Part shown: positions 10,715 to 23,471 of the stretch, in pieces | Layout of the letters: every line of letters starts with the position of its first letter | How positions within the stretch are numbered: the first letter of the stretch is position 1 | Assembly: GCA_001599715.1 (NCBI GenBank) | Contig: BCHU01000009.1 | Span: 186,001-250,000, forward strand | Reading direction: 5' to 3' | Source: Phaeotremella fagi | Taxonomy: Eukaryota; Basidiomycota; Tremellomycetes; Tremellales; Phaeotremellaceae | Length of the DNA stretch: 64,000 nucleotides | Program-made: the position numbers and the translations under genes | The notes under the pieces: generated by a model | What the model was told of the DNA's origin: nothing | The model's input: the letters and a program-made list of their open reading frames with translations, nothing else | The model's database searches: none

Positions 10715-11367
10715 TGTGCGGGTATTTGATTATATCTCTTTTTTAGTACGATAGTGTGAATTGTTAGAATGTTTACCTTAAAAAATGTTCAACTCGTTTT
10801 CACCAAAGGATCAGTAGAAAGTCATTCAACCAAAGTGGCACGCCACTAAACTTGACAACACATATTATTTCCATTTCCTCCATCGACTCCTCCTCATATT
10901 CGCAAGTCTTTCAAGAAATGAACAGGGATGCAGTTGAAGTTAGTAACTTGAAATCAAACAGTCAACATTATTGGCAAATCAGACGATAAGTTACGTCACC
11001 CAATCGAACGGGGAAAACCGGGCCGCCATCGCCACAGGGTAATCAACCACAAGGGTCCATGTGGAGCCATGTGTCCAACCTAAATAGAACTCCTCCTATC
11101 CCAACCCAACCTCACCAATTCCCCGAAGAAACGACTGTGAGAAAAAGAAATATAGACCAGGGGAACCGTTATATACCGTCTATAACCCTGATCAAATTTA
11201 TGTATCCCCAGATTTTAGGTTGGAAGGATTGGTATTTATCGGTTGAAACCATTCCTCCTGATAGAACCCCCAGACAGAAACCCCCCGGACATATATAAGA
11301 CAGCGGTTCATTGCCTTATTCATCCCTCTTCCTTTTGAAAGTATTTTCTCACCGAACTGAATTGATC
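10715..11367. promoter_or_regulatory. Divergent promoter region for the disordered-protein gene and MFS transporter
   Basis: This 0.65-kb stretch separates two start codons facing away from each other. A GATAAG hexamer is at 10985-10990, about 380 bases upstream of the transporter ATG, next to a TTACGTCACC element that resembles a CRE/ATF site. A CCCCCAGA/CCCCCGG region lies near 11268-11290. No gene is seen here. Confidence 0.5.
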
Positions 11368-13432
11368 ATGACCGAAATTCAACCTCATAAAGATACAGTC
11401 GAACATGTCGATCTGGCTGATTTGAATCAACAGAAGGTTGCTGCACCTCTCGAAACCCAAAATGCCGCCTTCTATCAGGAGGCTTTAGATCGCTTTGGTG
11501 CAGAGGGTGATATCCCTATCGAAGCTGAGAAGAAATTGAAGAGGTCAGTTAGCTTGCATCTTGATTCCAAATGATCACTATTTTTGGGTTGGTGGCTAAA
11601 TGGTTATAAATAGAAAATTGGATAGAAGGATTTTACCTCTCCTAGGGATTTGTTATTTCTTCTATGTAAGTTATATATAAGATTGATGAAAGGTTGACTA
11701 ACGGGTCGCTATAGTATGTTGACAAGGTATGTTTAAAATCCCCTGTCGAAGAGCCATTCGAGTTTTCAAGAACTTCCGCCACTCCCCCCGTTCAAACACT
11801 GACCAGGGCTCCAGACCACCTTATCCTACGCTGCTATCTACGGTATAAAAACAGACCTCAACCTCGTAGGAACAGAATATTCCTGGCTAAGTTCAATCTT
11901 CTATTTCGGTTGGTTGGCTTGGGCAATCCCGTCCAACTTGATCTTACAAAGATTACCACCTGCCTACTATCTCGCTGGAAACATCTTCATGTGGGGTGTA
12001 TTGTTGATGTTCGTGTCCTCTCCATCTCAGTCATTATTATAGCTAACATGTGTGATTTTTAGGGCACAAGCTGCTTCTCAGAATTTCGCTACTATCGCTG
12101 CGCTTCGTGTTTTGTCTGGTGCTGCGGAGGCTATTGTAAGTGTACACCATCGATTGGCTTGTGAATTGAGAGAGACTGACTCAATTTTGATAGGCGGATC
12201 CAGCGTATGTTTCTTTCACATCTTCAAACGTGAAGATTATTAACAACAGTCTAGTTTCATGTTGGTGACCTCCATGTACTACACACGTTCAGAACAGCCG
12301 TCAAGAATTTCAGTCTGGTACGCTTTCAACGGAATTGGTGTTGCCGGAGGCGGTCTTATCGGTTATGGAATAGGTAACATCAAATCAGCCCTAGCCTCTT
12401 GGAGATACGAGTAAGTTGTTGCATTATCACCCTGAACAACCGCTGACCTGACCCTACCTAGATTCATCATTGTCGGAGCCTTCTGCGCAGCCTGGGGAAT
12501 AGTTTTACTGATTTTCCTACCGAATTCTCCAACTTCCATTAGAGGATTCAGTAAAGATGAGAAATTGATGATTGTAGCTCGTATGAGGAAAAACCAAACC
12601 GGTATCGAGAACAGAGTCATCAAATGGGATCAAGTGGTTGAAGCTTTGACCGATTACAAGACATTCATGTTCTTCTTCCTCGGTTTGATCGGTAACATCC
12701 CCAACGGAGGTATTTCAAATTTCTCAACACTTGTGATTCAAGGACTTGGATTTGATACCCTCCACACTGCCTTGTTGGGTATCCCACAAGGTGTACTGGT
12801 TGTAATTTGGATCGCAGCCGGTGCGTTGATTAATGAACATATGCCGAAGAATTCTAGAACTTGGGTCTGCGCTATTTTCATGATTCCAACTATTGCAGGG
12901 GCGTTGGGTTTCTTGCTAGCACCCACCGACGCTTATGTTGGAAGATTGATATGTTTCTATTTGACCGGTTCATATCAAGCCTCATTCGTTATCTCGCTGT
13001 CGTTAATCACTTCTAATACCGGTGGTCAAACCAAGAAAATGATTGTATCCGGGTTAATCTGGTTCGGAGCGTGTGTCGGGAACATAGCTGTAAGTGTGAT
13101 CTCATTCTATCACTTCAGATGGAGAAATCTAACTTGGATAGGGCCCATTCTTCTATAAAACCGAACAAGCACCATCCTACCATCTCGGTATAGGTTCAAT
13201 CCTAGTTTGCAACATCCTAGAATTCATCTTGTTCTTTGGATTCAGATACGCTTTCATCTGGGAGAACCGTAAAAAGGAAAAGGCTATTGAGAGGGGAGAA
13301 ATCGTTGTTGGAGATGATAACCAAACGGCTTTTAGTGATATGACTGATCAGCAGAATCCAAAGTAGGTTCTGATGTCTGGGAGTGAAGATAAAATACTGA
13401 TCATCTGCAATAGTTTCCGATACGTTTATTAA
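11368..13432 (+). CDS. MFS transporter, DAL5/allantoate permease family
   Basis: This is a plasma-membrane anion:cation symporter of the family that takes up allantoate, nicotinate, biotin or related carboxylates; the substrate cannot be told from sequence. Nine or so exons encode about 500 residues with 12 expected membrane segments. Landmarks are KLDRRILPLLGICYF before TM1, the YVDKTTLSYA region, SSIFYFGWLAW, RVLSGAAEA, GFSKDEKLMIVARMRKN in the central loop and the family C-terminus FRYVY. Two very short exons occur: 12 nt at 11715-11726 (YVDK) and 11 nt at 12194-12204 (ADPA). The stop at 13364 is avoided by a last intron (GTAGGT near 13364 to AATAG at 13413), which restores the FRYVY ending at 13432. 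The GATAAG motif upstream fits nitrogen regulation. Confidence 0.88.
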
Positions 13433-14911
<1,479 letters not shown>

Positions 14912-15048
14912 GACTTGGATGATGGTTTTGTGTACTCGGATACGATCGATTGACGATACAGATGATATGATATTATGGTGATTGCGAATTGAAGACTTTA
15001 AGTCTGACACACCAAAGAAAGTCGAGCCAAATAACTCAGTCTTCCTCT

Positions 15049-15493
15049 TTACATCGATTCGTCCTTCTTTCTGAGAAAGGATTTATTGTATCTACTAAAC
15101 CTACTGGCACGAGTTACCAAATCGTTTTCCCCAAATACAAACTCCTCCCCTCCCCCGTCCGCTTCATCATCAAAAACCACAGCAACACTGTCACACCCCT
15201 TAACAGCTACAACCATCTAAGAGACATCAATAACGATTCGATGACTATTGTTGACCTACCTGTTCATCCTGATGCGAAGAAAGGAAATTAATCGCATTTT
15301 GATATAACCTATCGCTTTCTTTCAATTCTTCTGCTGTCATTTGCGGACTTCGACGACCGTTGTTACACTTGTTTGTACTGAGTTTTGAATTGGTGGGATT
15401 TTGAGATTCATTCTCGATTGTGGTGGTTGAGATTGTGATCTCTGGTTTGTGAGGGTTAAGGTGAGGTTCATCGACAGTGTTTGATTCTTCTGG
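15049..15493 (-). CDS. Small orphan protein
   Basis: Two exons are joined through a short GTAGGT...TCTTAG intron near 15254-15213, giving about 135 residues. The N-terminal half is acidic and Thr/Asn-rich. The middle contains SPQMTAEELKESDRLYQNAINFLSSHQDE, which looks like an amphipathic helix. The second exon encodes a Val/Asp/Gly-rich strand-like part and a basic tail (RFSRYNKSFLRKK). No domain is recognised, and neither a signal peptide nor a membrane segment is seen. It lies convergent to YPT6, 138 bases away, and just downstream of ES2 on the same strand. It is supported by the open spliced frame and ATG only, so it is less certain than its neighbours. Confidence 0.5.
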
Positions 15494-15637
15494 CATGTTT
15501 GGAGATAATTATTATTTGAATATAAGACATACGGCAGTTGGTACTTCAAGTAATCTTTCTCCGATCGTTCCTTTCAAATACATTCGAAGGCATCTACATG
15601 AATTTCATTCATTACATTTATCCAAATCCACGTCCTA

Positions 15638-17930
15638 TCACCTCTTATTCCCAGGACTAGGTGTCCAACTCATCCTCCCCGAATTCTTACTACCAACCCC
15701 ACCCCACCCAGAACCCATCTCCATCGCCGCTCCCCTATTCTTCCCACCCGCACCAGAACCTGAACCCACCCCCAACCCAGTTCCAGGATGTAAAGGACTC
15801 CTCCCAATACTCCTCTCCAACAATCTTTTCCCGGCTGGTGTCAACCCCCCAGCTCTTTTCGGAGTAGCCACCGGTGGTCCCATATTATTCCCCCTAACTG
15901 ATTTATCGGTACTACCGCTAGTTCTTTGAGCTGATTGTTTGAGTTTATCAGATAGAGATTGATGTTTCGGAGTGATGAAACCTTTTGCTCGGTCTTTCAT
16001 TGATTTACTAGCTTTGTCAGCTAGTTTTCGTCCTATCTCATCACGTTTTTTGGTCTCTGGTAATCGGAAAGACGGGGTTGAGAGATCCAAGGGATCGTTC
16101 GTACCGTCTAGAGCTCTGGGTGTTGATAACAGTGTTCCCCAAGTTAGGAGAGAAGGGAGATCTGTAGGTGAAGGTGAGGGATCGTTCGGTAAGAGTGGAT
16201 ACGAGTTTATTGTTGGTAAAGAGGATCCTCCTGGATGATCTAGATTCTTGATTCAGTAAGATATCGTAAATGAAAAGCGCCGTACGCACATGGAGTTCCC
16301 TTGACTGCTGCATCAACCCAACTTCTCGCCGGACTGCTTCCACCTCTAGTAGATCCTTTTTGAGTAGAACTGATCGTAAACTCCTCCTCATCAGGTAAAC
16401 GTGTGTTGGAATGTGAAATAGCTTTCGGAGCTTGTCTAGCAACTTCCAAATTCTTATCCACCTCAGTTTTGCTTTTAGGATAAGGATCAGAATTAGCGTC
16501 AGCAGGGAAGAAAAAGTTGTTTCGTGTCTACGCAAGGTTATTGATCGTTCTGAACATCTTTTACCTACCTTGAACCCCCAAAGATCGGCTCCGCTTCCAC
16601 CTAACGATAAACTCTCTTGTTTTTCTTCACCCATAATTGCTTTCTCGATCACATCGCGTTTCTGACGTTCTTCAATTCCTCTTCCTCTTCCTGCTCCTTC
16701 TCCTCCTACTGTTTCCCTGTAGGGTACAATGGCACCGTCTTCTGTTGAGACTAAGGCCGTTGTAGGTAAACCAGCTGTGGTGAGAGCTTGATGAAGAGGA
16801 TGTGAGGGTGGTAATGGCTTCTCAACCGTAGTTTCTGCTGCTTTACTTTCAGATGTCGATTTGACCAACGCTGACGAAGTCGAAGTCGAAGTATGAGGTA
16901 TCAAAGCAGAATCAGTTTCTCCAGTCGTAACTGTCGAGATATCTCCACCATCACTCGTTATCAATTTTCTCTCTTCTTTCCAAGCTTCACCCTCGGACCG
17001 ATCTCTCCCCCCCTGAGCCAAACCACCAATCATCCGTCTCCCCTCCCCATCAACAACCCATTTCCCGGACGTAGCAGCGTCCAAGATCAAATGTCGCTTG
17101 GTCTCCCCTTCAATCCGTCTACTTTCCGCCCGTTTCTCAGCCTCCCACGCCCAACCCCATCGATCTTCTCGACGTCGTTTGTTCTCTTCATCAACGATAT
17201 GCACAAACGATGCGTTATCCTCCGAAGTGTAATTCCTCTGGAAAGCATCTAATGGTAAATCATCCCTAATCCTGCTGATTGGGTTTTTCGGTGTTTTCCT
17301 ACGTTTCTTTTGGGAGGGGCCGGGGGTTTCTGAATCTATTGGTCCATCTTCTAGTTCATCGTATTCGTTGGAATTCTGTTGACGACGTGTGGAACCTTGA
17401 CCATTTTTCATTATTGGTGTATCCCATCCTCTGGCTCCAACTGGTGTTCGTGCATGTCTAGATCCACGACCTGTTGTGGAGATATACGGTGTACCCATCA
17501 TTTCCAATTCCCTTCGTCTCATCCTCTCAGCCTCTGTCTCTTGATCGACAACATCTTCACCATCGTTCCTACGTCTACCTCCGTCTTCCTTCTCTTGAGC
17601 TAGTGCTGCAAGTCTTCTGATAGACGACGAAAGTAGTTCGGGATCGTTCGTTGATAGTGCTGTCAGATAGGCGTTCGTAGCATGCAAATGAGGTAAATTT
17701 GGAAAGAAATCTCTAGTAATGATATGTGATAAAGCGTCGGTGTAGGTATCTTCCTGTTTGAAATGGGTAAGTATTGAACAATGGATCGTATAGTCGTTTG
17801 GACTTACATCGAGAACTCTTTGTTGATATAGGGATTGTTGACCTGACCTCGGACCTTCTAACAGCTTCACAGGTATACCTGTACGTGGTATGAGAGCGTT
17901 ATGACTACTGTCAATGTTATCGACTGACAT
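15638..17930 (-). CDS. ESS2: ES2/DGCR14-type nuclear protein (splicing-associated)
   Basis: This is a homologue of the conserved nuclear protein ES2 (DGCR14; Bis1 in fission yeast), which associates with the spliceosomal C complex. Four exons encode about 700 residues. Family landmarks in order are RVLDEDTYTDAL (formed across the first intron, GTAAGT near 17808), IITRDFFPNLPHL, the disordered Arg/Glu-rich middle, LPLDAFQRNYTSEDNASF, a Trp-rich EDRWGWAWEAEK helix, LWGFKTRNNFFF across an intron, YPLLPN and LLTWGTLLSTP. The last is followed by FRLPETKKRDEIGRKLADKA. The Ser/Gly-rich C-terminal tail ends at 15638. The frame reads through two introns without a stop, which makes the unspliced frame look longer than the protein. 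It shares a 196-bp divergent promoter with the fusion gene at 18127. Confidence 0.9.
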
Positions 17931-18126
17931 TGTTGTAGGTGAAGGTGGGATGTGAAGAAAAGAAAAGATTATCTGTGATTGAACTTATGGTGGTGGCGTA
18001 AAGTGGGTAACCTAAATAAAGGGGGGTGCTGTGGAGGTTGTTCTTTGTAGGTGTAATTGTAGGTATCTTTGGATTGGATTTTGATAGTTAAAAATCAATT
18101 GGAATATCAGTATACAGCATTCAACA
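17931..18126. promoter_or_regulatory. Bidirectional promoter, ES2 and amidotransferase-UBA3
   Basis: These 196 bases separate two start codons pointing away from each other, so both genes must be driven from here or from within each other's leaders. Confidence 0.6.
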
Positions 18127-21020
18127 ATGACAACCGCGAAGAGGATAATTAGAATAGCTCTTCTTCTATGCGACACTCCAGTGAGTAGATATTACACACC
18201 AACATTCCAACGTTACTAATCATCTCAAGGGTGATGCTGTCCTAGCTGAGCATGGTGATTGTAAGTCAACTCACAAAGTATCACTACTCACACTACCACA
18301 GATCTTGAAATATATACCAAATGGCTCAATTCCACTATATCATCATTCCCCGATCAAGTTCAAGCATCAAACATCCAACTCATCATTGATGGATACGATG
18401 TCGTCGATAAAATGGAATACCCACCTATTGAAAGACTCTTACCAGATGCTACAGATGGATACGACGCTGTCGTCTTGACTGGATCAAGTAGGCGAATCAC
18501 CATAAATCAGAAACTGATATCTTAGAACATACAGCACAAGATTCATCAATACCATTCGTCCCTAAACTAATCTCTTTCATTCATGATCTAGCGTCATCAC
18601 CTTCCACTCAACATATCAAAATCGTTGGCATATGTTTCGGTCATCAGGTCGTATCCATCGCTACAGGTGGTGAATGCGTTCGTGGAGAGAACGGTTGGGA
18701 AATTGGAGTTTACGGAACTGAACTCACGGAAGAGGGTAAATATTGGTGGACTGGTGATGTAGGTGGTGAAGGGGGGAATGAGAGGATTGTAGGTGATCTA
18801 CTTAAATTTTGAGTACCACTGACTGATCGAAAATAGTATGTTGAGCAAATGGTAAGTGACAACCACTAGAGACACGAAACTAACGAAATAGCACCGAGAT
18901 CACGTCCCATACCTACCGCCAAATTTCCATCTTCTAGCCTCAACATCCCGATATCCAGTTCATTCAATGATTCGCTATCACCCTTCCTCATCACCAGCCA
19001 ATCCCTTAGCACAGATAATAACCATCCAAGGTCATCCCGAATACATCCCATCAATAGTCTCTCACATGGTTGATGCAAGATCCCAATCTGGTCTTTTCGA
19101 TGCTGAAACAACCGCAGAGGCCAGACGTAGATTACCAGGTAAAGATGGGACTGGAGCTGAGGGGTATGGGAGAGTTGGATGGGCAATTTGGAGAGTTTTG
19201 TTACAGGATTTACCTGTTGGTGGTGTATCTGTTAATGGGAATGGAAACGGTCATGTTTCAGCGGATAATTATGTTAACGACGACTCTCGATATGCTCATA
19301 TTGATAAAGTCTTGGATAGAAGGGGACCATGGACGGCAGAAGAGTTCCAAGGAGGTCAAGAGGTAAACTTCCAATCTCAACAAATCCCTCTGTGAAGCCA
19401 GCTGACCCTCTTCTAGACCAAAAGCTTCTTGCGAACTCAAGCCAAAATACTAGTTATCGGAGCTGGAGGTTTAGGGTGTGAGATTCTACAAAATCTAGCT
19501 TTGAGTAAGCGTCTCTTGATTGTAATTGAATGGAGTTCATACTGACATAGGTCTAGCTGGTTTCCATGACATTCACGTCATTGACATGGACACCATTGAT
19601 ATCTCGAATTTAAATCGACAATTCCTTTTTAGGTGAGTAGCAGCTGTTCATTCCTATTTACATCGGAGCTGAACTGTACGCAGAGAATCTGACGTTGGAA
19701 AATCGAAAGCAATAGTTGCAGCTGAATTTGTCATGAAGCGAGTTCCAGGAGTTAAAGTCACGCCGTAGGTGCCAATAGCTTGACTCTAGTCTTTACCTAA
19801 CCATTTTTTAGCCATCACAACAAGATCCAAGATCATCCGCCATCCTTCTATATGCAATTTAACCTCATAGTCACCGGTCTAGACTCGATATCAGCTCGTC
19901 GTTGGATCAACGCGACTTTGGTCAACATGGTTGATGAAGAGAATGAGGAAAGTTTGAAACCTTTGATTGATGGAGGGACAGAGGGTGAGTTTACTTATAC
20001 CAATTGAAACAGTTGATTAATGCTTTCAATAGGTTTCAAAGGTCAAGCCAGAGTTATTTTACCGACGGTCACTTCTTGTTATGAATGCTCTGTAGGTCAA
20101 GTACCAGTTTAACTTCAGCTAACGCTTTAGATCGACATGCTCACACCACCGACGGCCTATCCTATCTGTACTATCGCCAATACGCCTCGGCTACCCGAAC
20201 ATTGCATCGAATGGGCGAGTGTCTTGGAATGGCCAAAAGTATTCAAGGGTATGTAACTTCACTCAATGGAGTTGACCAACACTGAACCACCTTGATAGAT
20301 CGAAAACTAGATACAGATTCGCCTGACGATATTGAATGGTTGTATCAAAAAGCTAGCAATCGTGCTAGAGAATTCAAGATTGAAGGTGTTACATGGGCAT
20401 TGACACAAGGAGTCGTCAAGAACATCATCCCCGCTATAGCCAGTACCAATGCGATTATTGCTGGTAGGTCCCATTGTCTCTGTGTATAATGCTAATCCTG
20501 CTAGCATCATGTTGTAATGAAGCACTCAAGATTGCGACTACTTGCGCACCTTTCCTCAACAATTACATGATGGTAAGTGTTTCCACGATATTTAAGTAAC
20601 TCATGTTAATGACGCTACAGTACGTCGGTAACGACTCCGTCTACACCTACACATTCGAACATGAAAAAAGACCAGAATGTCCAGTCTGCGGAGGAGAATC
20701 ATTAACAGTTGAGATCGGTAGAGAGTGGAAACTTGAAAAACTTGTTGAGTGGTTATCGGAGAAACAAGAGCTGTGAGTGAACCCAATGATACGTATATCA
20801 CGAAACTGAAATCAATAGACAAATTACCAAACCGTCATTATCATTTTCCAGCGGATCACCGTTATTCTTTCAAGCCCCTCCACAGATTTATGAAAACACT
20901 AAAGGAAACCTTGATAAATTGGTTACTGATTTATTAGAGGATGGGGATGAAGTTACGGTTACTGATCCTGGATTACCATTCAGTTTATCTATCGTTATTA
21001 AGTATTTGGATAGAACATAG
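18127..21020 (+). CDS. UBA3: Class I glutamine amidotransferase fused to UBA3 (NEDD8 E1 catalytic subunit)
   Basis: The frame starts as a class I glutamine amidotransferase domain (residues about 1-290). It has the catalytic loop GICFGHQ and the His-Glu pair in IQGHPE, as in small GMP-synthase-like amidotransferases. After WRVLLQD and an Asn/Gly linker ([10 protein letters not shown]) it runs, without a stop or an in-frame ATG, into the UBA3 N-terminus [16 protein letters not shown]. The rest is a complete UBA3: [19 protein letters not shown] (ATP fold), [36 protein letters not shown], the first zinc-ligand Cys (YEC), the catalytic Cys in [36 protein letters not shown], the zinc pair CPVCGG and a C-terminal ubiquitin-fold-like domain. 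UBA3 adenylates and thioesterifies NEDD8 with its partner ULA1. The fused layout is what the DNA shows; two proteins made by alternative transcription remain possible. Confidence 0.88.
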
Positions 21021-21386
21021 AGGGGGAGGTGTTGAAATTGCCACTACATGATTTGATACCGCTTAGATTGTGTTTATGGTTTTAGTTTTAATTAGTGCGC
21101 AGTCTGAATCTATATTTATATTCTTCTGTTTATATTTATATTTATTCATTGTATTCTAGTCATCGTTATTCACTTTCATACAACATCCATTCATCAGAAG
21201 GAGCATAGAAACATTGGAAGACAATCAAATCGGTCATCTCTCCAAAGGAGAAAAAGGAGAATAAGTCAGAACAGATTCCGGTTGTCTGCAATTTAAAAAA
21301 AAACACAATCAACCCCGCACCACACGTAAATACGTCAAAACGATACCCAAAGCAACACCAACGACGATCCCCAGCCCGAGTGTTAG

Positions 21387-22496
21387 GATTGCACTCCAAC
21401 CTCGGAATCTGGGGACAGATCCTAATCACCAATCGACGACTAGTTCAGATCTTTTCGCGGCGTCGTCTTCTTCAACTGTCTCTGATCTTTTCCCGACCGC
21501 TAGCAGTAGCAGTAGTAATGCTTCTCAACCTAACACCAGTATCTATTATCTTGTTGTGAGTGTTTAGGCCTTTCATTTGATGATGATTGCGAAAAATGTA
21601 GCTGAGTATTGACTGACTTCTCTACTAGTTCCTCGGAGCCCTCGTTATCATCCTCCTTCTAGCAGCAGCCTTAGGTCTCCGAGCCTGGCGAATGCGAAGA
21701 CAATACAGAACAGCCACCCAACTAGCCCTAGCCCGTGGTGAACCTCCTCCACCCCCAATAAATTATTTCTCACCTTACACCACAGGCGGTGAACGCGATG
21801 AAGAATTTTGGGGGTTCGGAGGTCCATTCGCTCCATGGGCTGTTGGCGGTGTTGGAGATAATCATCGTCGGAATGGTGGAGCTGGGAATGGGGGCCATGG
21901 GAATAAACCTAAAGGTCGTTGGGAGAGGGTTCCTAAACTCTGGGAAGGGGTTGTTGTTAATGAAAGACTTTGGGTTGGGGTGGGAGAGGAGGATGATGAT
22001 TTGGAAGAGGATGATGATGATTTATGGGATGAGGTTCAGGTTGGTTTCATTCTTCTACCCTTCTTGAAATACTCACTTGAGGAAAATGCTTATCATTGTC
22101 TTTCAGCCCATGACAGTTCAATCTCTACTCCCAATCCAACAAATACCTCTCTTCCCCACTTCAACCCCTCAAAACATGGGTCCAAGACCTCGACCACCCC
22201 CAATAATCCACTTAAACCCACGAAGAAGATCAGTCGATCTCGATATCTCCCCCTCCCCCAATCCACCCAAGAAAGAACGCGAAATAGATAGGAATCTGGT
22301 TTCAGGTGAACCTTTACGTTTGGGTTTCATCGTTCGTATGCCAGGGGATAGTGGTGATCTTTCGACTCGGAGGGTTAACGATGATGGCGAGATGGAGGAG
22401 ATTGGTTGGGAACATGGGATGGAGTTGGGGGTTTGGGAAGGCGTTTTGAGGGATGATCATAGTGATTATGGGAGGAGTTTGGATAAATTGGATTAA
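21387..22496 (+). CDS. Single-pass membrane protein, 5' end unresolved
   Basis: Three exons are clear. A Ser/Thr-rich luminal stretch (TTSSDLFAASSSSTVSDLF) ends at Tyr-Leu-Val before an intron near 21554. The second exon starts with one membrane helix (FLGALVIILLLAAALGLRAW) followed by MRRQYR as the cytoplasmic stop-transfer. After a Gly/Asp-rich tail and another intron near 22037-22106, the last exon ends at 22496. No ATG lies in frame upstream. A TAG directly precedes 21387 and could be a splice acceptor (GTGTTAG), with a donor at 21326 and an open but ATG-less exon back to 21209. The true start is therefore missing or lies farther upstream. The tail contains acidic repeats (EDDDLEEDDDDLWDE) and a Pro-rich part. 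No family is recognised. Confidence 0.5.
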
Positions 22497-22739
22497 TGGG
22501 GGTTTTATTTTTCTATCTGTATTTTGGATCGATATATTTTACTTCATATCTCTTTTTGGCCTTTTGTATTGGTAGGTATACATTTGAGAATATTCTTTTA
22601 TGGTTTCAGAGGAATCTATCAATATACTGTAAAATTTGTATAAATCATTTTCACCAACAGCATTCGCCTTCACGTGAGATAAGATAAGATTACAGCACAT
22701 ACAACTATCTATCTTCTTACATTACATCCACCAACTTTA

Positions 22740-23471
22740 ATGATACCACTCATCTCTGAACGCGTATCAATCGCCTACCCACCAGAACCCCATCACGAGA
22801 ATTGTCATGTCCAAGTCCTAACGTCCTCTGAAGGCTATTACGTAGATCTACGAATCTACAACGAAACATCTGGGACCGATAAAACAGGTAAACTTGAATC
22901 AGGCGTTGCGGGACGTAAAGAATTCCTAGGTGATGGCAATGGTACGTCTTTCTAGTCTCAAAGGTAATAAATTGACACTATAGTGCTCACAGCTCGATGG
23001 ACTCAATATATAACATCCAACGAACCACTCCCAAATTCATCGGAAGAAGGTCATTCGACACCTTATCCACCGAATCCAGAGTTGACTTTAGAAACTGGGA
23101 AAATGAGGAATCCAATTACTGGTCAAGGTGAAATTGAATTTGAAGAGTTATGGCGAGATACCCCGATCACAGATGACAATGCTCGTGTTCTGGTCTTGGA
23201 ATTAGAGACAGCTTCGGATTCGGGGAAGAAGGGCTGGATGATAAGGATTGGGGATAGGGCTTTGGGATTGATCGTTTCTGAGAATGAGAGTCGTGGGAAG
23301 GAGAGTTGGAGTTGGTGGGCTGGTCTTGAAGGTTCTTGGAAGGTTAAGCGGGTTACTGGAAGTCAAGCGGGGTTGGGGGTGTTTGAAGGTGTTTTGGAGG
23401 TGGATGAGGGGTTGCGAGTTGGGGATAGGATAACGAAAGAGGTTACTTGGGTCGTTAGAGAGATTTCTTGA
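22740..23471 (+). CDS. HRI1-like protein
   Basis: Two exons are joined at GATGGCAATG/TGCTCACAGC (intron near 22942-22982), giving about 225 residues. The pattern matches the fungal HRI1 family of two lipocalin-like beta barrels. A first half contains SSEGYYVDLRIY and ARWTQYITSN, a bridging segment reads EIEFEELWRDTPI, and a second half has RVLVLELE, GWMIRIGDRALGLIV and a terminal WVVREIS. In yeast the protein binds Sec72 and Hrr25-related partners, and its biochemical role is unresolved. No signal peptide is present, so it is expected in the cytosol. The call rests on motif order and length, not on a database search. Confidence 0.6.

Noticed and set aside
16041..17930. Unspliced 629-codon frame as the ES2 protein
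   Set aside because: It includes intron sequence at two places. Family conservation requires the spliced form ending at 15638.
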